Assembly: GCA_963575745.1 (NCBI GenBank) | Contig: CAUYUJ010017854.1 | Coordinates: 184,218-222,375 of the forward strand | Direction of reading: 5' to 3' | Source of the DNA: Prorocentrum cordatum | Lineage: Eukaryota; Sar; Dinophyceae; Prorocentrales; Prorocentraceae | Length of the DNA: 38,158 bases | Shown here: piece by piece, positions 10,621 to 19,552 of the stretch | Layout of the letters: each line of letters begins with the position of its first letter | How positions within the stretch are numbered: the first letter of the stretch is position 1 | Program-made: the position numbers and the translations under genes | The notes under the pieces: model-generated | Told to the model about the DNA's origin: nothing | Databases searched by the model: none | The model's input: the letters and a program-made list of their open reading frames with translations, nothing else

Positions 10621-10728
10621 TACCATGCCCTCCCTGATCTCCCCCGCGATCTATCTCGCTCAGCCACGTACTCATTCCCCAAGCCAACCGAGCGGCTGAG
10701 CCCTTGCGGCTGCGCAAGACGACCAGAT

Positions 10729-10775
10729 CCTCCTCCTCCTCCTCCTCCTCCTCCTCCTCCTCCTCCTCCTCCTCA
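10729..10775. repeat. (TCC)n microsatellite
   Basis: Near-perfect TCC/CTC tract. Confidence 0.85.
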
Positions 10776-11602
10776 CCCTCCTGCTTTCCTGGCCTTTTGA
10801 CGGACACCCCGTCGCCACGGCTAGACTCGGACACACGTAATGTGCGACCCTGGGCAAGAGTGACCTTTGGTGCGCGGCTTAGGGTGCAGTCGGGGTGCCA
10901 GATCCTAGCGCGCAAGCCACTGCCAAAGAGACCCCTGTGAGCCCGAACCAGCGGTCACTCCAGCGAAAGGTCACTCTTACGCGGAGCCGACAGACGCGGC
11001 TCGGTCCGAATTGACCCCGAGGGGTCCAAGGACCAGCGGTTATGAACGGATGTCTCGATCAGGAGGATGCAGACTTTACAGCCAAGCCGATCCAGGCCCA
11101 TCCTGGACCCAGGATCGGCGCAGTTGCCTCTCCAGCGAAACCCGAAATGTTTTGGTTAGAAGATGTGAAAGGAGACAGCGCAACCAGCCGACGATTGGCC
11201 GACCGTCATATTGACCTGCACAAGAAAAAATAGGAGGGCGAATGCACAAGTCCTTCGCCATAATATGGGCACGGCCAGGATTGGTGTTTGTGTGTGCTCT
11301 TCGCACCCCGAACGATTGCATGTGTCAAGCTCTGCCTGCCTCGAACTAAAATTGGGCGTGTCCCTGCACAACTCGCCTCGCGAAACCTCCACTTGCAACC
11401 TCCGCAAGTCATGCAAGCCGGCTGACCGGTCCACCGCTTGCCCTTCATCCACTGGGTTGGGTGCACTTTCACTACGTGCACGCCGCTTGGCGGGCTCCCG
11501 CTAGCCCTCATTTATAACGTTGGGTGATGTTTGGTATCGAACTTAGTGCCCCTTTCCATCACTCGCAAAGGTGACGTCACCGGGCCGGTGGGGGAACACG
11601 AG
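10776..11602. other. Intergenic; no supported gene
   Basis: Mixed-composition sequence without a recognised domain, repeat or RNA gene. Several short frames exist on both strands, and none stands out. Confidence 0.35.
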
Positions 11603-11637
11603 TGTGCGCGTGTGTGTGTGTGTGTGTGTGTGTGTGC
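11603..11637. repeat. (GT)n microsatellite
   Basis: GT dinucleotides with a few GC units at the start. Confidence 0.85.
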
Positions 11638-11761
11638 GGACGCACATACCTGGCGCACACCAATCGTCGCCGACCTCCTCGGAGCACGAAGGAAGCCGAG
11701 GAAAGATCGGCGGTCTCGCCCTTCCCAGTTGGCCTTCGCCCTACTCGTCCGTCCGCCCCAC

Positions 11762-11842
11762 TGCCTCCTCCTCCTCCTCCTCCATTTCCTCCGTGTCCTC
11801 CTCCTCCTCCTCCTCCTCCTCCTCCTCCTCCTCCTCCTCCTC
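11762..11842. repeat. (CTC)n microsatellite
   Basis: Long CTC/TCC tract with two small interruptions. It lies beyond the 3' end of the RBR gene frame. The Glu-rich minus frame over it is a repeat artefact. Confidence 0.85.
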
Positions 11843-12111
11843 CCTGAGATCCGACGTGGCGGACAAAAATAGCACGTCGCACAAATCACGACAGGAACCC
11901 CAAACTCCATGCATCTCGTCATTTTTCAAGCCAGATCGATCCGTGAGGGTCCCAGGGCCCGAAACGACGCAAAATCCCTGTTGCGAGCCAAACTGCTGAG
12001 ACAAGATCTGAGGGCTGGCTCCTCCTGCGCCTTCCGCCGCGCGGCGGTCACGGAAGGCCTCGGGGACGCCTCGGCGGCAGGCCCTTGGACGGCGGCGGAG
12101 CCGGGGGCACC

Positions 12112-13470
12112 CTACTTTGCGCGTTTCGAGCTGCGCCGAGCGCAGGCATCTTCGCGCTCCCGCGCCGGCCCCCCCCCCCCAAAAGACCCCACGGAGAGAG
12201 GCAACCGTGCGGCCCAGACCTCGACGCGCGAGGAGCTCCAGACCCCTGCGGGCGACCCACGGCCTGGGCGCCGGCTGGGCGGGGAGAGCTCTCGGCCCCG
12301 CGGCGCAGACAAGCGCCCCACCCACAGAGGACCACAGTCCCTCGCGCCCGAAGGGCTCTGTTTTCCAGGCGCCTGCGCGCCCGTGACCGCGGCCCACCTC
12401 CTGCCCCTCTGGGCCACGGGCGCCGGGTGACACGCGCGCGCCCCGGAGCCGGACAGCTCTCGGTGGTGGAAGTGGACGACCTCGCTCCGCTCGCTGGGCG
12501 GCCCTGCGCCGTTCACGTTCACCGGCGTCACCACGGCCCAGTAGCGCCGGTACTTCGGCAGGCCCCTCTTGACGTCGTGGTACGCCTCGCCTGCCTGGGC
12601 GCTCAGGCTTCGGGCCTCGTCGCCACTGGGCGCGACGAGCAGGCGCACGCGGTAATAGATGGTGGGCGGCTCGCTCTGATGTGGCCCCCAGGTGATCCGC
12701 AGCGCAATGCTGCCCTCCTCGTCGCCCTCGACGACGCTCAGCGCAGGGGGACGAGGCTGCGTCGGCAAAGATGCGTCCTCCTCCCGCTTGTTCACGCACA
12801 CGGACCCGAAGGGGCCCATGCGGCCTGTCGCGCCCTCGAAGCCCTCGTAGTGTGCGGAGTGGTCTGACTTCGTCAGCTGCTCGCCGCACAGGTAGCAGAA
12901 AAACGTGCTGCCCTGGCATCGCTCGGAGGGGCAGGTCATGAAGTTACAGCCTGCTTCGCGCTCGCAGAGGTGGCGACAAACAGGGCAGCGCTTCCAGTGC
13001 TGCCTCGCGATGAGCTCTCTGAGCCGAGGGTCCATCCTCTCCAGCTCGGCGGCCTCGCAGCTGATGCCCCGGTGCGCTGGTTGGCAGCACGCGGCGCAGA
13101 ACGAGCGCACACAGAGCAAGCAAGTGACCTCCTCCTTCCGAGCCACGAGCTCCTCTGGGATCAACACCTTACCGCAACCTGCCGAAGGGCACGCGACCAG
13201 CACCTCCCCGTCCTCGGGCGCCGGCTCGAATCGGCGTGCCTGGAACTCCAGCAGCCGCTGCAGCAACCTCTCGCCCTCAGGCGATGCGCCCAACAAGCGC
13301 GAGACGAACGCCTCCGGCAGCGGCCCGCGGCACGAGGGGTCTGGGCAGCACAGGTCCCTGCTGGCGACCCTGCCCTGGCCGACGAGGCTCCTCACGTACT
13401 CGAAGGCGCACTCGGCGCACACCGGGTGCCCGCACGGCAGTCCAGCGTCGTGGTCCGCCGCCCCAGCTTG
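12112..13470 (-). CDS. RBR-type E3 ubiquitin ligase with C-terminal FN3 domain (main exon)
   Basis: RBR ligases accept ubiquitin from an E2 bound to RING1 onto a RING2 cysteine and then pass it to a substrate. Reading down from 13470, RING1 continues with C-G-H-x2-C-x2-C (13434-13408) and a CCPDPSC pair (about 13350-13330). A complete IBR follows at 13191-13057: C-x4-C, C-x2-C, C-x4-C-x2-C, x4-H, x4-C. RING2 (12987-12850) has C-x2-C-x9-C-x4-C-x4-C-x6-C-x2-C, and EAGCNFMTC holds the expected catalytic Cys (12948-12946). After a linker, 12750-12466 resembles a fibronectin type III fold (LRITWGP, YYRVRLL, YWAVVTPVNVNGAGPPSE). The frame stays open to a stop near 12112, but the last 110 or so codons are Arg/Gly/Pro-rich and may be intron or UTR; a GT donor is possible after the FN3 domain. 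The first two RING1 cysteines come from the 13679-13707 exon. The cellular substrate is unknown. Confidence 0.88.
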   Translation of the reverse strand, partial: QAGAADHDAGLPCGHPVCAECAFEYVRSLVGQGRVASRDLCCPDPSCRGPLPEAFVSRLLGASPEGERLLQRLLEFQARRFEPAPEDGEVLVACPSAGCGKVLIPEELVARKEEVTCLLCVRSFCAACCQPAHRGISCEAAELERMDPRLRELIARQHWKRCPVCRHLCEREAGCNFMTCPSERCQGSTFFCYLCGEQLTKSDHSAHYEGFEGATGRMGPFGSVCVNKREEDASLPTQPRPPALSVVEGDEEGSIALRITWGPHQSEPPTIYYRVRLLVAPSGDEARSLSAQAGEAYHDVKRGLPKYRRYWAVVTPVNVNGAGPPSERSEVVHFHHRELSGSGARACHPAPVAQRGRRWAAVTGAQAPGKQSPSGARDCGPLWVGRLSAPRGRELSPPSRRPGRGSPAGVWSSSRVEVWAARLPLSVGSFGGGGPAREREDACARRSSKRAK

Positions 13471-13678
13471 CTCTAGAGGAAAGAAACACGGCAGATAAGC
13501 AAACTTTCGGAGCTCCGCGCGGATATGTTGGGTCAGCGCTGGACCCCCCCTTGGCGCGCGGAGCGCGCCAGGAGCGGCGCCAGAGGCGCCGCCCAGAGGG
13601 GGCCCAACGCCGATCCAAGAAATCCGCATGGAACTCCGGCCGAAATTTTGTGTTCATGCCGTTGTTTGTCCCTCGATG
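13469..13678 (-). other. Introner-like intron within RING1
   Basis: The 7-nt direct repeat TAGAGCA occurs at both edges (minus-strand reading, 13683-13677 and 13475-13469), 208 nt apart. Removing one copy plus the interior restores RING1 exactly. No GT or GC donor with a matching AG fits: the possible borders are AG-AG, CA-AG or similar. The 3' half ends in a pyrimidine tract. Much of the interior (13482-13640) is repeated at 13977-14100, including 16 identical bases at 13612-13627 and 14071-14086. A direct repeat, non-canonical borders and a second copy nearby are the hallmarks described for introner elements. Confidence 0.6.
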
Positions 13679-13707
13679 CTCTAAGCAGATCAGGCAGCGG
13701 ACGCCGC
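13679..13707 (-). CDS. RBR gene micro-exon encoding the first RING1 Cys pair
   Basis: The minus strand reads GGVRCLICLE. Joined to the main exon it gives C-x2-C-x14-C-x-H-x2-C-x2-C, the canonical opening of RING1, which the main exon alone lacks. The 5' edge is placed at an AG in CCTTGCGAG and could be further upstream, because the frame stays open. The codons before the exon in this frame are repeat-derived and not convincing. Further 5' exons were not found; they may lie beyond about 14.4 kb or be too short to see. Confidence 0.6.
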
Positions 13708-13719
13708 CTCGCAAGGATA

Positions 13720-14234
13720 GCATCAAATCGGTAAATCGGATCGACTCGACATGAACATCGGATTGGGCTGCGTCGACATGACATCGACATCGAATCGCAT
13801 CGGCTGCGCCAGGACGCACAGCGGCGCCATGCGAAAACATCGGGCCGCATCGCATCGTCGGCGTACATCGAAACCGACTCGGCTCGGGCCGGCCCGAACC
13901 GTCATCGAATCGAAATCGATCGCATCGAGGTGGACCCTGCGTCTCGCCCGCCACCGCCGCCCGCAACAATAGAAGAAGAAACACCGCCATAAACATCAAC
14001 TTTTGGCGCTCCTCGCGGAGCGCGCCAGGATCGGCGGCGCCGGAGGCGCCACCCAGGGGGCACCAACGCGGATCCAAGAAATCCGCGCGGAGTGCCAAAC
14101 GTGTACGTTTGCGGCGTTTTTTTCTTCGAAGCACTGACTCGGATCGGGCCGGCCCAAACCAACATCGGGTCGAAATCGATCGGCTCGAGATGGACCCTGC
14201 GCCTCGCCCAACATCGCCGCCCGCAGCACTGCCG
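13720..14234 (-). repeat. Probable 5' intron of the RBR gene, made of repeated blocks
   Basis: Two related blocks, at 13880-13975 and 14140-14232, share CGAAATCGATCG and TGGACCCTGCG. The block at 13977-14100 repeats the interior of the downstream intron. Around 13740-13860 are GATGTCGAT-type units. The region therefore contains a partial duplication of the introner-like sequence and its flank. Assignment as intron follows from the exon at 13679-13707 and was not observed independently. Confidence 0.45.
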
Positions 14235-14399
14235 TTAGGTCGGTCATGTCCTCTTAGAGGCGGATTTTGCAAGAAACCGAAAACAAGAATCAACAAATCT
14301 TCAAACATCTTCAAGGATGGTCGACGAATCGTCCCCATAGACAACTTTTTTTGGCTGTTCTTGACTGTTCCTCCTGTAGGGGGACGTGCCCGGCTTAAC
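14235..14399. mobile_element. MITE-like element with TTAA-type inverted ends, copy 2
   Basis: Left end TTAGGTCGGTCATGTCCTC. The right end's reverse complement begins TTAAGCCGGGCACGTCCCCC. The core is A/T-rich and of similar size to copy 1 at 9925-10072. Confidence 0.65.
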
Positions 14400-14754
14400 G
14401 CTGCCGCCGCCGGGCGCCGCGACGTCCCCGCCTGGAGCGCCGCCACCGCCCCCCGCCGCGGCGGCCGCCGCGGCGCGGCCCGCGGCACGGGCCCAGCGGG
14501 GCGGCCGCGGCAGCGCGGGGCCCGGCGCCGCGCCCTCCGCCATGCGCTGCAGCGGGCGCGTCTTCGGTGGCAGCTAACCCCTAACAAAAACTTCTGTTTT
14601 GATGCAGTGGGGGTCCGCAAGAAACCCAACCCTGAGACCCCAGGACGTCCATTGAAGTTTGGTGTGGGACAGTCACGCTTTCCATAGCAAAACCACCGAG
14701 AACCATCGAAACACCCAAAGGTCTTGTGAACGTTTTTTTATTCGGCGTGACGAC
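14400..14754. other. GC-rich then mixed sequence; no supported gene
   Basis: 14400-14580 is almost purely G+C (GCC/GCG-rich), resembling a CpG-rich upstream region. It could be 5' sequence of the RBR gene, but no promoter motif or start codon can be defended. Confidence 0.3.
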
Positions 14755-14935
14755 ATTGGCTCCAGACCTCTGCTCAGTTCGACTGCTTGCAGCAGTACGC
14801 CCTCTGGCGGAGGCTCCACCCGCTCGAAACAGGCGCCCAAACAGCCAAGATCCGCTCCATGGGGGGTGTGGGGGGGTGCGAGTGCCCGCGCCGATCGGCA
14901 AAACAATGAACAAGAACACGATCACCTTTTGGTTT
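14755..14935 (+). repeat. Dispersed repeat R4, copy 2
   Basis: Matches 2845-3035 through GCAGCAGT, GCTCGAAACAGGCGCC, CCATGGGG and GCGCCGATCGGCAAA, in the same order and orientation. Confidence 0.6.
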
Positions 14936-15066
14936 GATACCCCCCCTGTTTCTCCTCTTTCATCTCGTCGTCGTCGTTGTTGTGCGGCGGGTACCGCGGA
15001 TGAATTATTATTTTCTGCTCCTGGTGGGACCCCAGTCCTTCAATCCGGTCGCCGAAAAAACAATTA

Positions 15067-15735
15067 TCCTGGCGATGGACCCAACCACATGCAGTTACGA
15101 GTACCGCAAAGCAGGTTGAACGAATGAGAGGGAGCTCCCTATGGGGCCACGGAACGTGTGAGGGGTGTGCCGAAATGGGGGGTGGAACTGCATGCGGACG
15201 CAGCCACTGGGGCCCTCGCTGGAGCTCCCTATGGGGCCACGAAACGTGTGAGGGGTGTGCCGAAATGGGGGGTGGAACCGCATGCGGACGCAGCTACTGG
15301 GGCCCTCGCTGGAGCTCCCTATGGGGCCACGAAACGTGTGAGGGGTGTGCCGAAATGGGGGGTGGAACCGCATGCGGACGCAGCCACTGGGGCCTTCGCT
15401 GGAGCTCCCTATGGGGCCACGAAACGTGTGAGGGGTGTGCCGAAATGGGGGGTGGAACCGCATGCGGACGCAGCCACTGGGGCCTTCGGTGGAGCTCCCT
15501 ATGGGGCCACGAAACGTGTGAGGGGTGTGCCGAAATGGGGGGTGGAACCGCATGCGGACGCAGCCACTGGGGCCTTCGGTGGAGCTCCCTATGGGGCCAC
15601 GAAACGTGTGAGGGGTGTGCCAGAATGGGTGTGGGAGGGGGAGGAGGGGGGAGGAGGGAGGGAGGAAGGAGGCGGGAACGCGGGGCACCGTCTCTTCAAA
15701 ACGAGGACCCAACACCACAGGATGGTTGGGAATCA
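15067..15735 (+). mobile_element. Composite satellite-bearing element, copy E1
   Basis: Left end CTGGCGATGGACCCAACCA, continuing CATGCAGTTACGAGTACCGC. Then comes a 90-bp satellite (15131-15630), a G-rich GAG-type tract, and the right end TCTTCAAAACGAGGACCCAA, closing near GGTTGGGAA. The same ends bracket E2 (25675-27045), and recognisable versions bracket E3 and E4 on the minus strand. No transposase is encoded. The class is unknown; conserved ends around variable minisatellite content are compatible with a non-autonomous Helitron-like or SINE-like element. Confidence 0.6.
15131..15630 (+). repeat. 90-bp satellite, about 5.5 units
   Basis: GGAGCTCCCTATGGGGCCAC recurs at 15131, 15221, 15311, 15401, 15491 and 15581, exactly 90 bp apart, with very few differences. 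Because 90 is a multiple of three, several frames stay open throughout. These long frames are repeat artefacts. Confidence 0.92.
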
Positions 15736-15780
15736 GTTACCCCCAATTGGGGGGGTGATCTAAAGACCCTTATGTATTAA

Positions 15781-16090
15781 GCGGAGCCTCTCATACCATC
15801 TTGCTGACTCTTGCGAAATCGCCGCTGGCCACCGCTAATCGACGCTGAATCGACGCTGAATCGGCGCTGTCTCATCGATTAACGGACTCTGTTGCGTTCT
15901 AGTGCATTCGATGATGGGCCTGTCCACCACCACCATAAGTTGGAGGGGGAGGGAGTCCTCCTCCTCCTCCTCCACCTCCTTCCCTTCTCCAACTTATGGT
16001 GGTGGTGGTGGAAAACAGGCCCATCATTCTAAAGATAAGTTTCGAGGACGTACAACGCTCCCATGATTTGCTGCCGAACGCATGGGGGCC
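15781..16090 (+). repeat. Dispersed repeat R3, copy 3, split by an insertion
   Basis: The left part, 15781-15910, has GGAGCCTCTCATACCATC, then CGACGCTGAATCGACGC, then AGTGCATTCGA. The copy resumes after 16029 with AAAGATAAGTTTCG and ends CCCATGATTTGCTGCC. Compared with copy 2 (10468-10620), the interruption is exactly the hairpin element at 15911-16028. Confidence 0.55.
15911..16028. mobile_element. Foldback (hairpin) insertion
   Basis: The arms, 15911-15954 and 15979-16028, are inverted copies (ATGATGGGCCTGT with CCACCACCATAAGTTGGAG). The loop is a short CTCCTCCTCC tract. It sits inside repeat R3 copy 3. ATTC occurs next to both edges and may be a short target duplication. Confidence 0.7.
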
Positions 16091-16239
16091 GCGTGGGGCT
16101 TGTGGACGCACCTGCGGTCCAAAGCAACGGGCGGGAATCGGTGGAGGCCGCTCACAAGCGGCGCTGGAATTTAGGCAAGGCGCGGACAACAACCGCACCG
16201 CACATGCATCGTGGTGTCGGGATGGGCAGAGGCCGGGTT

Positions 16240-16315
16240 CGGGATCGCGCCGCGTGAACGAAGCGACGCGATCCTCCAAACCCTATCTACTCTGGGCCGA
16301 GTGTGGCGGCCTGGA
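16240..16315. repeat. Partial relic of the palindromic MITE-like family
   Basis: GGGATCGCGCCGC followed by GACGCGATCCTCCAAACCC and TATCTACTC resembles the right end of the 68-295 and 1228-1456 elements, with many changes. Confidence 0.3.
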
Positions 16316-16324
16316 AAGGAGGCA

Positions 16325-16325
16325 A

Positions 16326-16357
<32 letters not shown>
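16325..16357. repeat. (GA)n microsatellite
   Basis: AGAGAG tract with one AAA interruption. Confidence 0.85.
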
Positions 16358-16614
16358 GCGGTGGTAAAACGCATGCCGCGTGAGCCGGGGCGACCACACA
16401 TTGTAGGAGGCTGGAGGGAGATGTCCGATAAGGGTCAGGACCATGGAGCGGGCAGCCCTGGCGTGCAGAAGCAACACGAGCATCCACCTCGGATGCACGG
16501 AACCAAAGAACAGCGGCAACGCTTGGACCAAACGGAGAGGTCAGGTAGGCAATTCCGCGATTCCTCCAATATTTGCCAGCGTGGATCCCGAGTAGTTCGT
16601 TGTTGGTGCACTCT

Positions 16615-16840
16615 GGATGTGTGCGATGTAATGCAAACGATGTGGTGCAATTTGTGTAGGGTAATCCATATTCAGCGTCATCTACGCGGTGCAAGGTACG
16701 CGGTGCAAACTATGTGGAGCAACATACGTACTGCAGTATGTGGCGCGAACTATGTGGTGCAAGCTAGGTGGTGCAATCCATGTGGCGCAACTTATGTCGC
16801 GCGCTACACGTGGTACAAGCTAGGTGGTGCAACTGACTCA
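16615..16840. repeat. Degenerate tandem of TATGTGGTGCAA units, array 1
   Basis: ATGTGGTGCAA, GCGGTGCAA and GTGGCGCAAC recur every 15-25 bp, often followed by CTA. The same type of array occurs at 19290-19530. Upstream of both arrays is TTTGCCAGCGTGGA (about 16573 and 18720), so the two loci share a wider ancestry. Confidence 0.6.
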
Positions 16841-17049
16841 ATGGATCTGAACCCGCCAAATCGCAAACTCCCGCGGACATCCCACCTGCCCACCCGCAAT
16901 TTCCCGGCAAAACTCACAAGGGCTTAATTGAACTTGTTCATCGACATTTGCAAGTCCTGGCAAGCGAGATGATGCGCGGACCCTGCTCACGCAAACACAT
17001 GTCCTGGGCGGGCGAGTGATGATCGGAACGACGACATCCACGACGACGG
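16841..17049. other. No feature seen
   Basis: Short non-repetitive stretch between two arrays. Confidence 0.35.
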
Positions 17050-17077
17050 CGATGACGATGATGATGATGACGATGAC

Positions 17078-17131
<54 letters not shown>

Positions 17132-17144
17132 AATGATAATGATA

Positions 17145-17203
<59 letters not shown>

Positions 17204-17375
17204 AATAATGAGGATGACGACGATGTTGATGACGACGATGATAATTATAATGATGTCGACGATGAAAACGATGATGACGACGGGATAAACGACAACGAAG
17301 ACGACGATGACAATGGCGATGACGACGATGGTGATGATGTTGATGATATTGAGGATGATGAGGATGATGAGGATG

Positions 17376-17435
<60 letters not shown>

Positions 17436-17485
17436 GTGATGCTGATGATGCTTATGATGGTGACAGTGTCGATGATGACGAACGC
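17050..17485. repeat. (GAT)n microsatellite, long and interrupted
   Basis: Two long perfect GAT blocks (about 17078-17205 and 17380-17435) are joined by imperfect GAC/GAT/AAT sequence. Met-rich, Asp-rich, His-rich and Ile-rich frames over it are artefacts. Confidence 0.9.
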
Positions 17486-17794
17486 TAGGAAGCACGATTG
17501 CAATAACGTACAGCTGATAATGGTGCTAATCGTGTGGACGGTTGGCGATTTCCAGCTCGTGAAGATGAGTTTATAGATGGTGATGATGGGGATGACGAAG
17601 TGCGCGTGCGCACAGAACATCAGGATTACCGGCCCAAGTTGCATTGAAAGCCCATTTGGTGTTCGTATGTATTTGAAGAGCTCTGTCTTGAGATGCCTCG
17701 ACACCCATCTGGATTGGAAAGACTTCGGCGCGTGGGTGTGGCTCACATGGACATGGTCATAGTTGCCCGAATTGGCTGCTGCGCACTGCTTATT
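17486..17794. other. No supported gene
   Basis: Unique-looking sequence between the GAT tract and the E3 element. No domain was recognised. Confidence 0.35.
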
Positions 17795-18061
17795 CCCAAT
17801 CATCCTCTGTTGGATCCTCGTCTTGACGAAACAACGCCCCGCATCCACTCCTAACGCTGCCCCCTCCTGCCTTATCTGAACATGTCGTCGTCACCATCGT
17901 CGGCATCAACATCGTGATCAGAATCACGCTCATCATCATAATCACTCTCAAACCAACATCACTGCTACCACCATCATCACCGTCATCACCACAACCATAA
18001 TCATCACAATCGACATCACCATCATCATCATCAGCATCATCATCATCAACACCACACTCAG

Positions 18062-18093
<32 letters not shown>

Positions 18094-18395
18094 GCACCAT
18101 CATCATCATCAGCATCATGATCACCATGACCATCGTATCAGCATCATCATCACCATCACCCATCATTATCACCATCTGCATCGCAATCATCGTCGTTATC
18201 CTCATCATCAGCAGTAGCATCAGCATCAGCATAATCACAAACTGCACCGCATCACGCTCTTCCTCCTCAAATCCAACACACTTCGGCACTCCCATCACAC
18301 GCTTCGTAGCCCCATAGATCCCCCCCCCCCCTCAGTCGTCCCACCTGCCTTGCGGTAATCACACTTGCATATGGTTGGGACGTCGCCGAGATAAT
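17795..18395 (-). mobile_element. Composite satellite-bearing element, copy E3
   Basis: On the minus strand the left end (GACGTCCCAACCATATGCAA, then GATTACCGCAAGGCAGG) lies at 18395-18345. A single satellite fragment (GGGGCTACGAAGCGTGTGA) follows. An (ATC/GAT) microsatellite fills the middle (17880-18240). The right end GGGGCGTTGTTTCGTCAAG, then GACGAGGATCCAAC, is at 17845-17795. The order matches E1 and E2, with the satellite reduced and the microsatellite expanded. Confidence 0.5.
17880..18240. repeat. (ATC)n microsatellite inside E3
   Basis: CATCATCAT tract with frequent single-base changes. Confidence 0.85.
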
Positions 18396-18956
18396 GGCAT
18401 ATGTTCGGTAAGCGCGCGTGTGACGCGCATGGTCTCACTTGGCAGAGCAGGCACGGACTTACGGTTCTGGTGAATTGAGCGAGCGCGCGCGACAAGACAT
18501 CTGGCAAACTGTTGTTGGAGCACACACACAGCGTTTTGTTGGATAGTTGTTGACGGGATCTGTACTGACAGTGCTGGAGCGCTACAGGTGCTGGACGGTT
18601 TTGACATGCGCGCGGGGCGACGCGCTCATGTGACCCGCACGGTATGATCATCCTACGAATGCTGTGCAACGAACGTAGTCAATCAGCCTAGTCAATCAAT
18701 GCTGCACAACGCACGAACGTTTGCCAGCGTGGACCCTTCCCAAGCGGAACGTTGCCTCTTGCTACGCTGAGAATGTGTGAGCGATGTGGCGCAAGGTCAG
18801 AAAAGAGGGTGTCGAACGCTCATTCACTGTCCCTAGGTGCGTGGCTGAAGTGGGATTCCGCGATGCAGATTCTTTATGTTGTTGTTCATGTTTGTTTGTT
18901 TGTTTGTATGCTTATTTGTTTAATTGTTTGTTTCTGTTGTTTGGCGTCGTCACCCC
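18396..18956. other. Intergenic; no supported gene
   Basis: Contains TTTGCCAGCGTGGACCC at about 18720, shared with 16573, and a T/G-rich TTTGTTTG stretch at 18890-18935. No coding signal. Confidence 0.4.
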
Positions 18957-19150
18957 CGCGACCCGACCCACCCGCAACCCACCCCGCGACCAACCCGCGA
19001 CCCACCCGCGACCCACCCGCGACCCACCCGCGACCCACCCGCGACCCACCCGCGACCATCCCCGCGACCATCCCCGCGACCCACCCGCGACCAACCCGCG
19101 ACCCACCCGCGACCCACCCATGAAACGGCCCACGACCCACCTGCGACCCA
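18957..19150. repeat. 11-bp minisatellite, GCGACCCACCC
   Basis: About 15 units of GCGACCCACCC with variants ACCAACCC and ACCATCCCC. Because 11 is not a multiple of three, all plus frames give similar Pro/Arg/Thr repeats. Confidence 0.88.
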
Positions 19151-19164
19151 CCCACATTGCTTTA

Positions 19165-19255
19165 ACGAACAATCGGCGCCTGCGGCAGGCTCGTTGAATA
19201 ATTTGTAAAAAATTCGGCGCCTGCGGCGGGCTGCTTGAGAACCTCGCAGACTGCA
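19165..19255. repeat. Short direct duplication with CGGCGCCTGCGGC
   Basis: CGGCGCCTGCGGCAGGCT and CGGCGCCTGCGGCGGGCT lie about 45 bp apart, separated by an A/T-rich spacer. Confidence 0.6.
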
Positions 19256-19289
19256 GACGTCCCCACCGCCCCCTATCCGCGGCTGCGGG

Positions 19290-19530
19290 GGGCTACGTAT
19301 GTGGTGCAATATGTGGTGGAAGCTACGCGATGAAAACCATGTTGTGCAAGCCATGTGGTGTAAACGATGTGCTGTAAACTGTGAGGTGTAGGCTACATGT
19401 TCAAGCTACGAGGTGCACGCTACGTGGTAAAGGCTGTGCGGTGCAATATGGTACACTATGTGTAAGTTGTGTGGTGCAAAATGTGTGGTGTTAGCCGTGT
19501 GGTGTACGCTATGTGGCAAAGACTATTCAG
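19290..19530. repeat. Degenerate tandem of TATGTGGTGCAA units, array 2
   Basis: TATGTGGTGCAA, GTGTGGTGCAAAATG and GTGTGGTGTACGCTATG recur with loose spacing, as in 16615-16840. Confidence 0.6.
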
Positions 19531-19552
19531 TAGTGCGATGTGTGCGGCTGCC

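Noticed and set aside
11741-12919. 392-codon minus frame overlapping the RBR gene
   Set aside because: It is an out-of-frame shadow of the FN3/RING2 exon extended by a CTC tract.
13277-14629. 450-codon minus-strand frame upstream of and overlapping the RBR exon in another frame
   Set aside because: It is mostly repeated intron-like sequence; only the 29-nt segment encoding CLICLE is supported, by its fit to RING1.
15124-15780. Long plus-strand frames with a 30-residue peptide repeat
   Set aside because: Both strands and several frames are open across the 90-bp satellite; unit conservation is at DNA level and shows no codon-like pattern.
16838-17848. Ile-, His- or Met-rich long frames
   Set aside because: They are translations of GAT/ATC microsatellites.
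18957-19150. Regular repeat considered as a CRISPR-like array
   Set aside because: Units are contiguous 11-mers with no spacers, in a eukaryotic context.
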